Below, in pieces: positions 16,548-24,313 of a stretch of DNA of 64,000 bases (position 1 is its first letter; every line of letters starts with the position of its first letter). The translations under genes and the position numbers were made by a program. The notes under the pieces were generated by a model, which had not been told where the DNA came from, did no database searches, and worked only from the letters and a program-made list of their open reading frames with translations. The DNA comes from Pseudogemmatithrix spongiicola (GTDB lineage: Bacteria; Gemmatimonadota; Gemmatimonadetes; Gemmatimonadales; Gemmatimonadaceae): positions 1,116,001 to 1,180,000 of the forward strand of contig NZ_CP130613.1 of NCBI RefSeq assembly GCF_030623445.1, given 5' to 3'.

Positions 16548-18290
16548 TCATTGGTGCAGCGCCCCCAGCATCGCCACAATACGCCCCGAGACTTCCTTAA
16601 GCTCCGCGTCAATCTCCTCCAACGACCGCGGCGGCTTGAACACATAGAAGTGCCGGTTGAACGGGATCTCGTACCCGACCTTGGTCTTCTCCTCATCGAT
16701 CCACGCATCCGGCGCGTGCGGCTTCACCTCGCGCGCGAAGTACGCCTCCACCTCTTCGGTGAGCGGCACGTTCTCGGTGTCGCGTAGGTCGGCGTTCGCG
16801 ACCAGCTTCCCCTTGAGCTTTCCCTTGGCGCCAAGCACGACGTTCCCGGCTTCGTCCCGCTGCGGCCGCTCGACGGTGATGGTGCGGTACCCGAACTCCT
16901 CGTTCCGGAAGATGCGGCTGATCGGCACGCCATCGCGCGTCACCTCCTCGGCGTTGCCGAAGATCTTCGCGACATCATCGATCTGCGCTTCCGACATCTC
17001 GCGGCGCTTCGAGCCCAGCGACTTGCGCATCTTCTGCCACATCGCGCTGGCATCGATGAGCTGGACCTTCCCCTTTCGCTCCGCGGGTTTGCGGTTGCTC
17101 ACCACCCAAATGTAGGTGGCGATTCCGGTGTTGTAGAACATATCCGTGGGCAGTCCGACTATGGCCTCGAGCAGGTCGTTCTCGAGCACGTAGCGCCGGA
17201 TCTCGCTCTCGCCCGATCCCGCGCCGCCCGTGAAGAGCGGAGAGCCGTTGAGGACGATCGCGAAGCGGCTGCCGCCGTCCTTCGCCGGCCGCATCTTCGA
17301 GAGCAGGTGCAGGAGGAAGAGCATCGACCCATCGCTCACGCGCGGCAGCCCCGGCCCGAAGCGCCCGTCGAAGCCCTGCTGCTCGTGCTCGCGGCGCACC
17401 TCCTTCTCGACCTTTTTCCACTCCACGCCGAAGGGCGGGTTGGAGAGCATATAGTCGAAGCGCTGGCCGCGGTGCCCGTCCTCGGAGAGCGTGTTGCCGA
17501 GGATGATGTTCCCGATGTCCTGCCCCTTGATAAGCATGTCCGCCTTGCAGATGGCGTAGGACTCGGGGTTGAGCTCCTGTCCGTGCATCACGAGCCGGGC
17601 CTTCGGGTTCATCACCTTCAGGTACTCCTCGGCAACGCTGAGCATCCCGCCCGTCCCGGCTGTCGGGTCGTACAGCTGGCGCACCACACCAGGCTTCGCG
17701 AGGACGTCGCCGTCCTCGGTGAAGATGAGGTTCACCATCAGCCGGATCACCTCGCGCGGCGTGAAGTGCTCACCGGCCGTCTCGTTGGAGAGCTCGGCGA
17801 AGCGCCGGATGAGTTCCTCGAAGACGAGGCCCATGTCGGCGTTACTCACCTGGTCCGGATGCAACGGAGCTGAGGCGAACTTCTCAGTCACCAAGTACAG
17901 GATCTTGGACTTGGCGAGCCGGTCGACTTGCGTGTGGAACTCGAACTGTTCGAAGATGTCGCGTACGGCGGGGGAGAAGCCTTGGATGTACGCGACTAGG
18001 TTTGGGCCAATGTTGTCTTGGTCGCCGACGAGCTTCTTGAGGTCCAGCGGAGACGCGTTATAGAAATCGAGGCCCGCGACCTTCTTGCAGAAGGCGTCGG
18101 GGTCGAGGCCGGCGGCCTTGCGCTTGGCGTACTCTTTCAGCACTGCCGCCTTCGACGGCTCCAGCACGCAGTCGAGGCGGCGGAGGACGGTGAAGGGGAG
18201 GATGACTTTACCGTATTCGGACTGCTTGTAGTCGCCGCGGAGGAGATCCGCGACGGACCAGAGCAAGGCGGAGAGATTCGTGTCTGCCAA
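16548..18290 (-). CDS. hsdM: Type I N6-adenine DNA methyltransferase subunit HsdM
   Basis: A 580-residue protein with the type I methylase plan: N-terminal helical domain (LSALLWSVADLLRGDYKQSEYGKVILPFTV region), SAM-binding motif I DPTAGTGGML (about residue 205) and catalytic motif IV NPPFG (about residue 290), the N6-adenine signature. It methylates adenine in the HsdS-defined target. The start codon is TTG at 18290, 6 bases after the mrr stop. It overlaps rhuM by 4 bases. The gene looks complete, so methylation should still occur while HsdR is broken. Confidence 0.95.
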   Translation of the reverse strand: MADTNLSALLWSVADLLRGDYKQSEYGKVILPFTVLRRLDCVLEPSKAAVLKEYAKRKAAGLDPDAFCKKVAGLDFYNASPLDLKKLVGDQDNIGPNLVAYIQGFSPAVRDIFEQFEFHTQVDRLAKSKILYLVTEKFASAPLHPDQVSNADMGLVFEELIRRFAELSNETAGEHFTPREVIRLMVNLIFTEDGDVLAKPGVVRQLYDPTAGTGGMLSVAEEYLKVMNPKARLVMHGQELNPESYAICKADMLIKGQDIGNIILGNTLSEDGHRGQRFDYMLSNPPFGVEWKKVEKEVRREHEQQGFDGRFGPGLPRVSDGSMLFLLHLLSKMRPAKDGGSRFAIVLNGSPLFTGGAGSGESEIRRYVLENDLLEAIVGLPTDMFYNTGIATYIWVVSNRKPAERKGKVQLIDASAMWQKMRKSLGSKRREMSEAQIDDVAKIFGNAEEVTRDGVPISRIFRNEEFGYRTITVERPQRDEAGNVVLGAKGKLKGKLVANADLRDTENVPLTEEVEAYFAREVKPHAPDAWIDEEKTKVGYEIPFNRHFYVFKPPRSLEEIDAELKEVSGRIVAMLGALHQ

Positions 18291-18296
18291 GTCGTT

Positions 18297-19217
18297 CTAC
18301 TCTTCGTCGAAGTAGTTCTGGTCGAGCTCGAGCAGCTCGATGGTTTGCTTGATGCGCACGCCGATGTGGTGCTGCATCATCAGGTCGATCAGGCGCTGGC
18401 CATCCACGAGCACGACTTTGGTGTTTGAGCCGCGCAGCACGAACTCGGCGGCGTTCTCGTTGAAGTAGCTGGTGGTGATGAACACGCCTTTGGTCACGCC
18501 TTGGCCGGCCAAGGAGCCAATGAACGCCTGGACGGCTTGGCGGCCAACCGGTCGATCGGGGGCATAGCGCTTGGCCTGCACCATGATCTGATCGAGGCCG
18601 AGGGCGTCTTGGTTCACCACGCCATCGATGCCTTCGTCGCCGGACCTGCCGAGGTGCGCCGACGCATTCTCACGCGTGCCGCCGTAGCCCATCGCGAGCA
18701 GCACATCAAGCACGAGCTGTTCGAAGAAGGCGGGCGTCTGGCTCAGCACCTCGTTCAAAAGCCTCTGTGAAAGCTCCTTGCGGAGCGCCGCGGCGCCTTG
18801 CTCGACAAGTTCGTTGGGTGCGATGGCGGAGTTCTCGTCAAGAATCCGCGTGTCCTCGCCACTCTCATCGTCGCTCGAATCACGGCCCCACGCAGACTTC
18901 CAGCCGGGCTGCCTCCGAAGGTCCTTGACGAGAATCTCATCCGGATACTCGTCGAGGTAGCGGCGTCCATCTGGCGTGATGCGATACTGGCCGCGGGCGA
19001 CCTTCTCGATCAGCCCCGCCTTGGTGAGGAATGTCATGGCCCAACCGCTGCGGTTCCCGACGGTCCTTGCGCCGCTGGGAATCGTGAGTGCGCGCTCGGC
19101 CTCCGTGAGGCTGAAGTAGTCGGCGACTGGCTCGACGATAGTGCGGCGCGAGATGTCGCGTTCGCGTGCCATCGCGAGGATCGGGCGGAGCATCTGTTCG
19201 TAGGTCGGAATGGCCAC
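18297..19217 (-). CDS. mrr: Mrr-family restriction endonuclease
   Basis: A 306-residue protein with an N-terminal winged-helix Mrr_N domain (about 5-95; GWAMTFLTKAGLIEK, ITPDGRRYLDE) and a C-terminal Mrr nuclease domain of the PD-(D/E)XK fold: FFEQLVLDVLLAMGYGG, the catalytic Asp in GDEGIDGVV and the Q-x-K pair in IMVQAKRY. Mrr proteins usually cut modified DNA. It is the first gene of the restriction operon, reads from a GTG start at 19217 preceded by AGGGA, and is separated from hsdM by 6 bases. Coexistence with an adenine methylase implies it tolerates the HsdM mark or acts on another modification. Confidence 0.92.
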   Translation of the reverse strand: MAIPTYEQMLRPILAMARERDISRRTIVEPVADYFSLTEAERALTIPSGARTVGNRSGWAMTFLTKAGLIEKVARGQYRITPDGRRYLDEYPDEILVKDLRRQPGWKSAWGRDSSDDESGEDTRILDENSAIAPNELVEQGAAALRKELSQRLLNEVLSQTPAFFEQLVLDVLLAMGYGGTRENASAHLGRSGDEGIDGVVNQDALGLDQIMVQAKRYAPDRPVGRQAVQAFIGSLAGQGVTKGVFITTSYFNENAAEFVLRGSNTKVVLVDGQRLIDLMMQHHIGVRIKQTIELLELDQNYFDEE

Positions 19218-19389
19218 TCGCTCAGTCCCTTGTCGTGGTGTGAATCGGGCAGCTGATGAAAGCCCAAGTCGCCGGGCCGCTACGACGGTTGAACTTCACT
19301 CTCGAAACGGCCGCACACCAGTCTCATGAGTCCGACTTTCCGCAATCCGTCCGCGTCGCCAATGCAGGCGCACTCTGTCCCAAACCCAC

Positions 19390-19842
19390 CTACGTCGGCA
19401 CACGCGGATACGGCGCAACCGTCTCAAACGCAAACACGCGCCGGATGCGCGCCATGTCCTTCACATTCGCCGACACCAACGTGGCGCCGTGTTCCCGGCA
19501 CGTGTAAGCGAGAAGCACATCGAACGCGAACCCACGGCTCGCCTGGGCCAGCTGGAGCCCGTCGCTCTCCCGGAGCGACGCGAGCGTCCGTCCGAGCGCA
19601 TCCCACGCCGCCGCGCTGGGCGTGAGCACGCGCTCATGCCGCGCGAACGGGCCGAGCAACCGGTCCTCGACGGTACGGCGGTCGCGGGCGGACCTGGCGC
19701 CCGCACGCAACTCGGCCGCAACGACGCTGCTCACATAGAGAGCGGGCGCCGCCCACGACACGAAGGTCTCCAGCGCCTGATGCGCCTGGGCATCGCGGCT
19801 GGCGTCGATGTAGCAGTTCGTATCAAGAACGTACTTCCGCAC
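19390..19842 (-). CDS. PIN-domain ribonuclease toxin (VapC-like)
   Basis: A 150-residue PIN protein. The conserved acidic residues are visible: Asp in VLDTNCYID near the N-terminus, Glu in SVVAAELRAG, Asp in FAFDVLLAYTC and Asp in ANVKDMARI. It would be a metal-dependent RNase inhibiting translation. The frame is open further upstream, but GTG at 19842 follows the antitoxin stop by one base and gives the expected VRKYVLDTN start. Unpaired PIN proteins exist, but the coupled upstream gene makes a toxin-antitoxin pair likely. It flanks the restriction operon. Confidence 0.85.
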   Translation of the reverse strand: MRKYVLDTNCYIDASRDAQAHQALETFVSWAAPALYVSSVVAAELRAGARSARDRRTVEDRLLGPFARHERVLTPSAAAWDALGRTLASLRESDGLQLAQASRGFAFDVLLAYTCREHGATLVSANVKDMARIRRVFAFETVAPYPRVPT

Positions 19843-19843
19843 G

Positions 19844-20056
19844 CTAGGCGCGCGGATCGAGCCGCAGCCCAGCCAGGGCCGCGACGCCTGCCCGTACCTC
19901 GGCGCCGAAGGCCACGAGATCAAGGGCGCGCTCGACGGTCTCCCGCTCGGTCTCGGCGCCGAGCAGCGCCTGGGCCCGACGCAGTGCCTTGGGGTCGAGC
20001 CAGAACTCCTTGCGGACCTTCCCGCGCCGTCCCGCGGGGCGCTTCGTGCTGGCCAT
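19844..20056 (-). CDS. Probable antitoxin of the PIN toxin
   Basis: A 70-residue basic protein placed directly before and coupled to the PIN toxin (one base gap), the usual order for toxin-antitoxin pairs. The basic start (MASTKRPAGRRGKVRKEF) is followed by a short helical region (LDPKALRRAQALL, ERETVERALDL) that resembles a ribbon-helix-helix antitoxin. The ATG at 20056 is preceded by GGAG at suitable spacing; an ATG at 20071 is an alternative. Autorepression of the pair is expected by family. Confidence 0.7.
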   Translation of the reverse strand: MASTKRPAGRRGKVRKEFWLDPKALRRAQALLGAETERETVERALDLVAFGAEVRAGVAALAGLRLDPRA

Positions 20057-20139
20057 ACGCGCTCCAGTCAAGTGTACGTACAGAAGCTATGAGTTATCCG
20101 TACATTCGCAAGCCGACGGCGCGCGGCTAGATTGTGGCC

Positions 20140-21000
20140 ATGGTAACGCTCGGCGACGTCCTCGACGACATCTCCTTATTGCTGGTGCGACCGGGGATCC
20201 CCCCCGCCCGCGCCCAAGCCCGCGACCTCATCGCCTGGGTCCTCGACAAGCCCCGCTTCTGGCCCTCCGCCAACCCCGACCACGAGCTCACGCCGGCCGA
20301 GGTCCAAGCCATCCAAGAAGCCGCGGAAAAGCTGAAGCAGGGCATGCCCCTGCAGTACGCCGTCGGCAAAGCCCCCTTCCGCCACCTCACGCTCCGCGTC
20401 ACCCCTGACACCCTGATCCCAAGGCCCGAAACCGAGCTCTTGGTCGAGCTAGTCATCGCCGCCCAGCGAGGCGGCAAAGGCACGGTCGTGGACGTAGGGA
20501 CAGGATCCGGCGCCATCGCCCTCGCCCTAGCCGCCGAGAGCGCCTTCGAGCACGTCATCGCCACCGACATCTCCGAAAAAGCCCTCGAAGTCGCCAAGGC
20601 GAACCTGCAGGCCATCCCCGAAGACCGCCGGCCAAGACTCGACTTCCGCCACGGCGACCTCCTGGCCCCCCTCAAGGGCCAAATCGTCGAAGCTATCGTC
20701 TCCAATCCCCCGTATATTTCTCCAGTTGAACTGCCCGAACTGCCCCCCAACGTCCGCGACTGGGAGCCCCACTCGGCCCTCTTCGCCGACAACAACGGGA
20801 TGGCTGTCATCGAGCGGCTCATCGGCCAGGCGGGAGACATCCTCCAGCCCGGCGGATTACTCGCAATGGAAGTGGACAGCCGACGCTGCGACCTCGCGGT
20901 CCAGGCCGTCCAAGCCGACGCCCGATTCACGGACGTCGAACCCAGACTCGACCTGACCGGCCGCCCGCGCTTCGTGGTGGCCCGACGAAAGGAGCGGTAG
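20140..21000 (+). CDS. prmC: Peptide chain release factor N5-glutamine methyltransferase
   Basis: A 286-residue enzyme (start ATG 20140; GTG 20134 is possible) that methylates the Gln of the GGQ motif in release factors. It has the PrmC helical N-domain, then the SAM-binding motif VVDVGTGSGAIALALA (about 110-125) and the diagnostic SNPPYIS motif (about 188), the pocket for the Gln side chain. The region PRPETELLVELV is also family-typical. It begins a plus-strand run with ylbF-like, tmk and ctp genes, 5 bases ahead of the next start. Confidence 0.92.
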   Translation: MVTLGDVLDDISLLLVRPGIPPARAQARDLIAWVLDKPRFWPSANPDHELTPAEVQAIQEAAEKLKQGMPLQYAVGKAPFRHLTLRVTPDTLIPRPETELLVELVIAAQRGGKGTVVDVGTGSGAIALALAAESAFEHVIATDISEKALEVAKANLQAIPEDRRPRLDFRHGDLLAPLKGQIVEAIVSNPPYISPVELPELPPNVRDWEPHSALFADNNGMAVIERLIGQAGDILQPGGLLAMEVDSRRCDLAVQAVQADARFTDVEPRLDLTGRPRFVVARRKER

Positions 21001-21005
21001 ATCGG

Positions 21006-21359
21006 ATGCTGAGCGACAAGGCAGTGGAACTGGGCCGCCTCATCGGCCAGAGCGCGGAGTACCAGGCCGTCAAGCGCGCCAACGAGGCCCTCAACGAAGA
21101 CAAGCAGCTCGTCGAAGCGCTCCAGCAGATGGAGACGCTGCGCCGCGACGCGGAAGCCCTCATCCAGGCGGGCTCCTCGCCCACGCCGAAGATGGAGGAG
21201 CAGCTCGAGCAGCTCTTGGGCACCGTGCAGTCCAACGCGCTCTACCAGCGCTTCATCGCCGCCAACGAGAACTTCGACAAGGTGATGCAGCAGGTGAACC
21301 AGTGGATGCTCGAGGGCATCAAGAAGGGCGCCGCGAGCCCGATCATCACGCTGGGCTGA
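21006..21359 (+). CDS. YlbF/YmcA-family protein
   Basis: A 117-residue helical protein. The pattern LGRLIGQSAEYQAVKRANEAL ... ALQQMETLRRDAE ... NALYQRFIAANENF (read in pieces) fits the YlbF/YmcA (Com_YlbF) family, which is linked in Bacillus to RNase Y and competence, though the biochemical role elsewhere is uncertain. It lies between prmC and tmk with short spacing and is probably co-transcribed. Confidence 0.75.
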   Translation: MLSDKAVELGRLIGQSAEYQAVKRANEALNEDKQLVEALQQMETLRRDAEALIQAGSSPTPKMEEQLEQLLGTVQSNALYQRFIAANENFDKVMQQVNQWMLEGIKKGAASPIITLG

Positions 21360-21367
21360 GCCCGCAC

Positions 21368-22036
21368 TTGCGCGGCCAGTTGGTCGTCTTCGAGGGAGGC
21401 GAGGGAGCGGGGAAGTCCACCCAGCTCCAGCGCCTCTCGGCGCGTCTTGGCGCCGCCGGCGTCGAGCATGCGGTCTACCGTGAGCCGGGCGGCACGCCCG
21501 TCGGCGACCGCATCCGCGACATTCTCCTGCACTCCGACATGCCGCTGGCGCCGGCCGCCGAAGCCACGCTCTTCGTGGCCTCACGGGCGCAGTTGGTGCA
21601 CACGGTGGTGAAGCCGGCGCTCGCGGCGGGGCAGCACATCCTGCTCGATCGCTTCCTGCTCTCCACCTACGCGTATCAGATCCATGGCCGCGGATTGCCC
21701 GCGCGAGAGCTTCGCGCGGCGAACGAGCTCGCAACGGCCGGCCTGGTGCCGGACCTGACCATCCTCCTGCGACTGCCCGTCACGGAAGGATTGGAGCGCG
21801 CGGGCAAGCGCGGGGCAGCGGACCGCTTTGAAAGCGCCGCCCGCGAGTTCCACGACCGCGTCGCCGCAGCCTTCGACCAGTTCGCCGAGCCCGCGTGGCA
21901 GCAGGCGCATCCGGAGTGCGGCAAGATTGTCGCGGTCGATGCCTCGGGTTCGCTCGACGTGGTAGAACAGCGTGTGCACGACGCGATCGCCGCGCACTGT
22001 CCCGCGTTGCTGACGCGCGCCGGGACCCGCGCATGA
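21368..22036 (+). CDS. tmk: Thymidylate kinase
   Basis: Phosphorylates dTMP to dTDP. Walker A is GGEGAGKST near the N-terminus, followed by the DR/R region YREPGGTPVGDRIRDILL and DRFLLSTYAYQ, all typical of Tmk; the protein is about 222 residues, a normal length. No ATG or GTG lies at a sensible place: the TTG at 21368 (LRGQLVVFEGG) is the best start, with CTG at 21356 or TTG at 21380 as alternatives. It overlaps the next gene by 4 bases (ATGA). Confidence 0.9.
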   Translation: MRGQLVVFEGGEGAGKSTQLQRLSARLGAAGVEHAVYREPGGTPVGDRIRDILLHSDMPLAPAAEATLFVASRAQLVHTVVKPALAAGQHILLDRFLLSTYAYQIHGRGLPARELRAANELATAGLVPDLTILLRLPVTEGLERAGKRGAADRFESAAREFHDRVAAAFDQFAEPAWQQAHPECGKIVAVDASGSLDVVEQRVHDAIAAHCPALLTRAGTRA

Positions 22037-23586
22037 ACCGATTCCGCCTGTTGCCCCCGGCCGCCCTGATCGCCATTGCGCTGCTCTCCGGCGCCTGGCT
22101 GCTCGGCCGCGCCTTGGACCGCGACGAACGCCGCTCCGAAGAGGGCGCGCGCCTGCTCGACTCGGTGATGGAGCGCGTGCGCACGGCCTACGTCGAACCG
22201 GTCGACGACGAGCAGCTCTGGCAGAACGCGATCGCCGGCATGCTCGACGAACTCGGCGACCCCAACACCGCCTACATCACGCCGGACCGCCTGGAGCGCC
22301 TCAATCTCGCGGCATCCAACGCGTATCGCGGCGTGGGCCTGAGCGTGGACGTCATCGACGGATGGATCACTGTCATCCAGCCTCGCGCAGGGTCGCCCGC
22401 CGAGCGCGCAGGCCTGCAGACGGGCGACCGGCTCGTGGAGCTCGACGGCAAGTCCATGGAAGGCTGGACGGTCAACGAAGCGCGTGAGAACCTCCGCGGC
22501 CCGCTGGGCAGCACCGTGCGCCTCGTCGTCGAACGCGGGCAGGGGACTCGCATCACGGTCACGCTGGAGCGCGCCGACATCCGCAACCGCGCGGTAACGC
22601 GCGCCGTCGTGCTCGATGGTGGGGTGGGCTATGTGGCGGTCACGACGTTCTCCGATTCCACGGAAGCCGAGTTGATCTCGATGGTCGACTCCCTGCGTCG
22701 TGTGGGGGCGACGTCGCTGGTGCTCGACCTGCGCGGGAATCCCGGCGGCCTGCTCGAACAGGGCGTGGGCGTGGCGGATCTCTTCCTCAGCGCCGACAAG
22801 CAGATCGTCACGACGCGCGGCCGTGCGGCGTCGGCGACGATGACCTACGTGGACTCCACCGCCGAGCGCTGGGCGGGAATGCCGATCGCCGTCGTGGTCA
22901 ACTCGTTGACAGCCAGCGCCGCCGAGATCGTCGCCGGTGCGCTGCAGGACCACGATCGTGCGCTGGTCCTTGGCCACGTGAGCTACGGCAAGGGCAGCGC
23001 GCAGACGGTGTATCCGCTGGAGAACGGCGCGGCGATCTCGCTCACCGAGGCGCGCTGGTTCACGCCGCTGGGGCGCTCGATCGAAGTCGCACCGCCCGAC
23101 GAGGAGCGCTTGGCCGACGCCGACACCGCGCGCCCGGTCTTCCGCACGGCCAGCGGGCGCCGCGTCTACGGTGGCGGTGGGATCGTGCCCGACATCGTCG
23201 CGGGCGACAGCGCCGTCGATCCAGCCGAACGGCGACTGCTCGCCGAGCTCGGCGCCGATGTGCCGCGCTGGCGCGAGGCGTTGGGCGCGGTGGCCCGCTC
23301 CTTGGTGCAGGAGCGCGCCGTGCGCGACTCGCTGTTTACCACGAGTCCGGCGTGGCGCAGTCGCGTGCTGGCGCGCATGCGGGCGATGGGGCTCAACGTG
23401 AGCGTCACGACCTTCAACGAGGCGAGCGCCTTCGTGGACCGCCGCTTGGGCGACGAGATCGCGCGGCAGGGCTGGGGCGCCGCCTATGCGCAGCGACGCC
23501 AGGTGCGCGGCGATGCCGTGGTGCAGCGCGCGGCGAGTGTGCTGCGCAAGGCGCGTGCGCCGCAGGACGTGTTCGTCGCGGAGTAG
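22033..23586 (+). CDS. C-terminal processing peptidase, S41 family
   Basis: A 517-residue periplasmic protease (CtpA/Prc type). It has an N-terminal signal/anchor (LLPPAALIAIALLSGAWLLG), a helical S41 N-domain (RVRTAYVEP ... MLDELGDPNTAY), a PDZ domain (about 95-185; YRGVGLSV, GLQTGDRLVELDG) and the catalytic core with Ser in NSLTASAAEI and Lys in SYGKGSAQT, the Ser/Lys dyad. A C-terminal extension of about 130 residues follows the peptidase. It trims C-termini or degrades tagged proteins in the envelope. Confidence 0.92.
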   Translation: MNRFRLLPPAALIAIALLSGAWLLGRALDRDERRSEEGARLLDSVMERVRTAYVEPVDDEQLWQNAIAGMLDELGDPNTAYITPDRLERLNLAASNAYRGVGLSVDVIDGWITVIQPRAGSPAERAGLQTGDRLVELDGKSMEGWTVNEARENLRGPLGSTVRLVVERGQGTRITVTLERADIRNRAVTRAVVLDGGVGYVAVTTFSDSTEAELISMVDSLRRVGATSLVLDLRGNPGGLLEQGVGVADLFLSADKQIVTTRGRAASATMTYVDSTAERWAGMPIAVVVNSLTASAAEIVAGALQDHDRALVLGHVSYGKGSAQTVYPLENGAAISLTEARWFTPLGRSIEVAPPDEERLADADTARPVFRTASGRRVYGGGGIVPDIVAGDSAVDPAERRLLAELGADVPRWREALGAVARSLVQERAVRDSLFTTSPAWRSRVLARMRAMGLNVSVTTFNEASAFVDRRLGDEIARQGWGAAYAQRRQVRGDAVVQRAASVLRKARAPQDVFVAE

Positions 23587-23594
23587 CTCGCCGC

Positions 23595-24188
23595 TCAGTC
23601 CTCGAGCGGCGGCCCCAGCATCTCGAGGTCGACCCGGTCCTTGCCGCGGCCGGTGGACGACTTGTTCTGGATCAGGTGTTCGCGCGAGAGGAAGCCGACG
23701 TCGCGGCCTTCGAACTTGCCGATCACGCGGGCTTTCCACGCATCCGCAAAGCTCACGCCGCTCACCAGCGTCATGATGTCAATGCGGTTCGGCGGCTGCC
23801 CCAGCTGAAATACCTCGCGGGCTTCCTCGAAGTCGACTTGCCGGAACTTCAGGTCGTGAACAGGTGCTCCGAAGCGCAGCAATGCCCTCCAGACGCGAGC
23901 GGCGTTCTCAGGATTTGCCGCAACCCAGAGATCGAGGTCCCCCGTGGCCCGCGGCACCCCGTGAATGGCCAGCGCGTGTGCACCCACAATGAGGAACTGC
24001 ACGTCTTCATCGAGGAAGGCGGCGACCATATCGCGGAAGTCCGACGTGAGGTCGCAACGGTACCCCATCGCGCTGAGCTCGCGCACCATCCGCAACCGCT
24101 CATCGTGATTGCGGCCGCGCGGCGGCTCATCAGCTCGCGGGTCCCCCAGGACGTATCGCGCGGACCAGAACTCTTTGCGCTCGGTCAT
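23595..24188 (-). CDS. Nucleotidyltransferase-fold protein (DUF6036/AbiEii-like)
   Basis: A 197-residue protein. Residues from about 50 (FLIVGAHALAIHGVPRATGDLDLW) show the nucleotidyltransferase core: a GAHA..HG turn and a D-L-D pair, with another acidic site at NRIDIMTLVSGV. These are the marks of minimal nucleotidyltransferases such as DUF6036 and AbiEii-type antitoxin/toxin partners. The start is uncertain: ATG at 24188 gives a long Arg-rich leader that may be non-coding. No partner gene is seen. It sits next to the CACGAAG repeat and converges on the ctp gene. Confidence 0.65.
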   Translation of the reverse strand: MTERKEFWSARYVLGDPRADEPPRGRNHDERLRMVRELSAMGYRCDLTSDFRDMVAAFLDEDVQFLIVGAHALAIHGVPRATGDLDLWVAANPENAARVWRALLRFGAPVHDLKFRQVDFEEAREVFQLGQPPNRIDIMTLVSGVSFADAWKARVIGKFEGRDVGFLSREHLIQNKSSTGRGKDRVDLEMLGPPLED

Positions 24189-24313
24189 GCCCGCAATTTA
24201 CCGCTCGGCGAGCGCCGAGTCCACGAAAATCCCGCGCGCAGGAGCGAAACTGCTTCACCACGAAGGCACGAAGACACGAAGGCCATCGAACGCGCCGAAG
24301 GGTCCGCGCTAGT

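Larger units (their letters stand above)
14446..16551 (-). pseudogene. rhuM: RhuM-family protein gene, interrupted by an IS481-family element
   Basis: The N-terminal part (16551-16028) and C-terminal part (14992-14446) are separated by the element at 14993-16027. Removing 1041 bases leaves 355 codons, giving a 354-residue RhuM-family protein. The N-terminal region WLTQAQMAELF resembles a DNA-binding helix-turn-helix, and FDELLERIRDIRASE is the conserved RhuM core. The break is after about residue 175 (DILALA / ADYAPKAEE). RhuM genes are repeatedly found inside type I restriction operons, but the function is not established. It overlaps hsdM at its start and hsdS at its end by 4 bases each, so it was a true operon member. 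An internal palindrome lies at 16318-16348. Confidence 0.9.

Noticed and set aside
24254-24283. CRISPR or direct tandem array from CACGAAG units
   Set aside because: Only three or four adjoining short units in each arm, no spacers; the pair of arms forms a hairpin.
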